64,000 nt of DNA, taken from Parapristionchus giblindavisi. Its lineage: Eukaryota; Nematoda; Chromadorea; Rhabditida; Diplogasteridae. Positions 62,411 to 64,000 of the stretch are shown piece after piece (the first letter of the stretch is position 1; every line of letters starts with the position of its first letter). The stretch spans positions 930,001 through 994,000 of the forward strand of contig CALSFV010000223.1 of NCBI GenBank assembly GCA_943737045.1. The letters run 5' to 3'. The position numbers were made by a program, and so were the translations under genes. The notes beneath the pieces are model-generated. The model was not told the DNA's origin. It did no database searches and worked only from the letters and a program-made list of their open reading frames with translations.

Positions 62411-62973
62411 CCTGACCATATACCATTGATTCATTACCGTAACCAGAAAATTTCTACAGTAACCACAACTACCGTAACGAACAAATTCTCACCTTCATCT
62501 TGCGGATATCGTCGATGGAGAGGGCGGGCTCGCCACGCGCACGTCGCTGCTCGTTCTCGAGCTCCTGCAACGAAGCGAGCGTATACGGTAAACAGTAAAA
62601 TATCGATCAAAATGAGCAATATCGTCACTGCCTATTGTCGACAATACCTATCTTTTATATGCAGTACATTTATAATTAAAATTATTTTCATTATTTTCAC
62701 AATTATTTTTATTACAATCGGCTACAGCCACGGACATTCATCACTCAACGCTTATCTATATCACTCGTGTTCTTTGTTGATGTAATAAAGAAATATTTTA
62801 ATAAAAAAGCCAATTTCCTTTCCTTTCCTGCTTATCATCACGCGTTTCATTGTATATTCATGAATACGTATAAATATTATTATATTATTATTAATCATCC
62901 TCACCCTCTTCTGCATCTGGTTGTTGACGTTGGCGTCGTGCTTCTGCTTGTCCATCTGGTACTTGGAGAAGGC
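62050..62973 (-). CDS. eIF3 subunit H, 3' exons (partial)
   Basis: Exons on the minus strand: 62973-62905 (AFSKYQMDKQKHDANVNNQM then QKR), 62564-62493 (ELENEQRRARGEPALSIDDI then RKMK), 62265-62179 (GPVLGTRNGMLDALLTSLDT, QALCDFATK), 62118-62050 (VTGENVAKLFLAEGIADDKT, KA, TAG). All are phase 0. RGEPALS-x-DD matches the RGEPPLPEEDL segment, and the end matches the AQNLGKLF helix of eIF3h, a non-catalytic MPN subunit of the eIF3 complex. Upstream exons are not seen up to 64000, where transposon-like sequence intervenes, so the gene likely continues beyond the window. This is the likely functional copy or the parent of it. Confidence 0.85.
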
Positions 62974-62984
62974 CTGCAAGGGAA

Positions 62985-63090
62985 GTATTATTATTATTAT
63001 TATCATTATTATTATTAATATTATTATTATTATTACTATTATGGAAAAGGCCTGCAAGGAGAATCATTGATCATTGAGATTATATTATTA
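62985..63090. repeat. ATT microsatellite with copied exon start
   Basis: ATT units at 62985-63040 are followed by GGAAAAGGCCTGCAAGGAGA, a second copy of the exon start and acceptor of the eIF3H AFSKYQ exon. This duplicated acceptor is 85 bases upstream of the one used. Confidence 0.7.
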
Positions 63091-63107
63091 TGATTATTAC
63101 TGGAAAT

Positions 63108-63460
63108 AAATCAGACATCATATCAATCGCCCACCGCCCATCACTCGCCTTCATTAGCAGTGCGCTACGCGCAATCACCGGGTTGACTATACATACTTTT
63201 CGTTCACAATCAATAAGTAAATGAGGCTAGTAGATAGCAGATACATAGATATCGATTATTTATCATCGCTTCTCATCTCATTTTACTATTGCATTCCACA
63301 CAGTCTACCACGCTTATATACAAGAGATTGCTTGAGATAAAGAATAGGACCAACTGAATAGCCTATTGCAAACTAGTACAACTCAACACATCGGAGCGAA
63401 AAGTACATTTCAAACTACTTATTATTATCACTATCAATGCCTAGAAGGAGAATATTGATA
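63108..63460. repeat. Repeat with GCGCTACGCGCAATCACC ends
   Basis: CATTAGCAGTGCGCTACGCG and CAATCACCGGGTTGA occur here, in direct orientation at 58150-58205, in inverse orientation at 58935-58985 and 54035-54070, and again in part at 63845-63875. Confidence 0.7.
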
Positions 63461-63674
63461 TTGTCAAATAGCCCCAGGAAGAGAAAAAATTAAATTCCCG
63501 ATGAACGCTGATTACGAAGCCTGGCCACATTTTGGGTCATTCTTGTTTTGTTTGCAAATCATACATTTTCATACGTAAACACAACTGCACGCAATACAGA
63601 TGGAATAATTTGTATGCTATGCGAAGCAATCAAGTAGTTTACCGCATGAGCTTACAACCACGCGCCGTCATAAG

Positions 63675-63840
63675 CATAGGTCGAATAGCTAGGTTATCGG
63701 ATTTTAAAATGCGGTCAGGTTTTTCAATTTTAGCCAAATTTGGCTCAAAATGCGGTCAGGTTTATCGATTTTGGGGAAATTTTTGGCTCAAAATGCGGTC
63801 AGGCTTGGTACTTTGTAACATACTTTTCGACCTATGGTCA
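63675..63840. repeat. Inverted-repeat element, family C
   Basis: CATAGGTCGAATAGCTAGGT to ACATACTTTTCGACCTATG, highly similar to 9340-9536. Confidence 0.85.
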
Positions 63841-63924
63841 TAAGCAGTTCGCTACGCGCAATCACCGGGTTGAATATCCGTACCGTTCCGTTTAATGATA
63901 CGTACAAGCACTAACTAGCAATAA

Positions 63925-64000
63925 CTTTGTGGAATGCCCTCTGAAAAATGACGTTTAGTTGAAATTTTTGAAAAAAAAGTAAAAGCCCCCTGTAAAATTA
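63925..64000. repeat. Repeat family K, cut by window end
   Basis: GTGGAATGCCCTCTGAAAAA, TGACGTTTAGTTGAAATTTT and CCCCCTGTAAAATTA match 8395-8585 in inverse order of strand. Confidence 0.7.

Overview
The window looks like nuclear DNA of a nematode, probably a free-living or rhabditid-type chromadorean; the genus cannot be fixed from sequence alone. Reasons: short multi-exon genes with GT-AG introns, splice acceptors a few bases upstream of start codons (as expected for spliced-leader trans-splicing), a DEG/ENaC channel with the nematode-style HGVLRIY motif, an ET-module (Ly6-like) cysteine-rich protein, eukaryotic tRNA genes, and very dense palindromic MITE-like repeats and AAT/ATT microsatellites. 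I rebuilt gene models by hand by chaining exons whose splice phases agree.

Layout. 1-3163: no gene seen. 3164-11116 (+): 19-exon, 536-aa protein with a low-complexity N-terminus and an NHL/beta-propeller-like C-terminus. 12437-14319 (-): C2H2-type zinc-finger gene. 17239-21894 (+): complete 12-exon cytochrome P450 (490 aa). 22546-~26200 (-): secreted ET-module protein ending in a Thr/Ala/Ser/Glu-rich tail coded by a 33-bp minisatellite. 26781-39703 (-): 27-exon DEG/ENaC sodium-channel subunit (788 aa) with an unusually long cytoplasmic tail and a tRNA-Gly gene antisense in one intron. 39704-45251: repeats only, including a degenerate satellite and nested transposons. 45252-48543: tRNA-Thr/tRNA-His convergent pair present three times, once inverted and broken. 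47517-49579 (+): 99-aa secreted cysteine protein. 50075-55459 (+): 253-aa protein with an acidic/Lys N-terminus, a segment like RAMAC (activating subunit of the mRNA cap guanine-7 methyltransferase) and an RGG-rich C-terminus. 56208-62973 (-): two partial copies of the translation initiation factor eIF3 subunit H gene.

The right end is a rearranged tandem duplication: the last RAMAC-like exon plus the 3' part of convergent eIF3H occurs twice, about 5.85-5.9 kb apart. The left eIF3H copy is cut at its 5' end exactly where duplicated RAMAC-like intron sequence begins, has lost middle exons, and holds an inverted piece and a 295-bp tandem array, so it is probably a pseudogene. The right eIF3H copy keeps its 3' exons and presumably continues beyond the window.

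Among the repeats I distinguish about fifteen families, named A-Q here for convenience. Several insert at TTAA, several share the terminal inverted repeat CATACATTTTCG, and many are nested in each other. The most interesting signals are the RAMAC-like gene, the eIF3H/RAMAC rearrangement, a P450 intron with a GC donor that appears to consist almost wholly of a tRNA-like element, the long-tailed DEG/ENaC channel, the minisatellite-coded tail of the ET protein, and tRNA-derived sequences carried by transposon-like elements.
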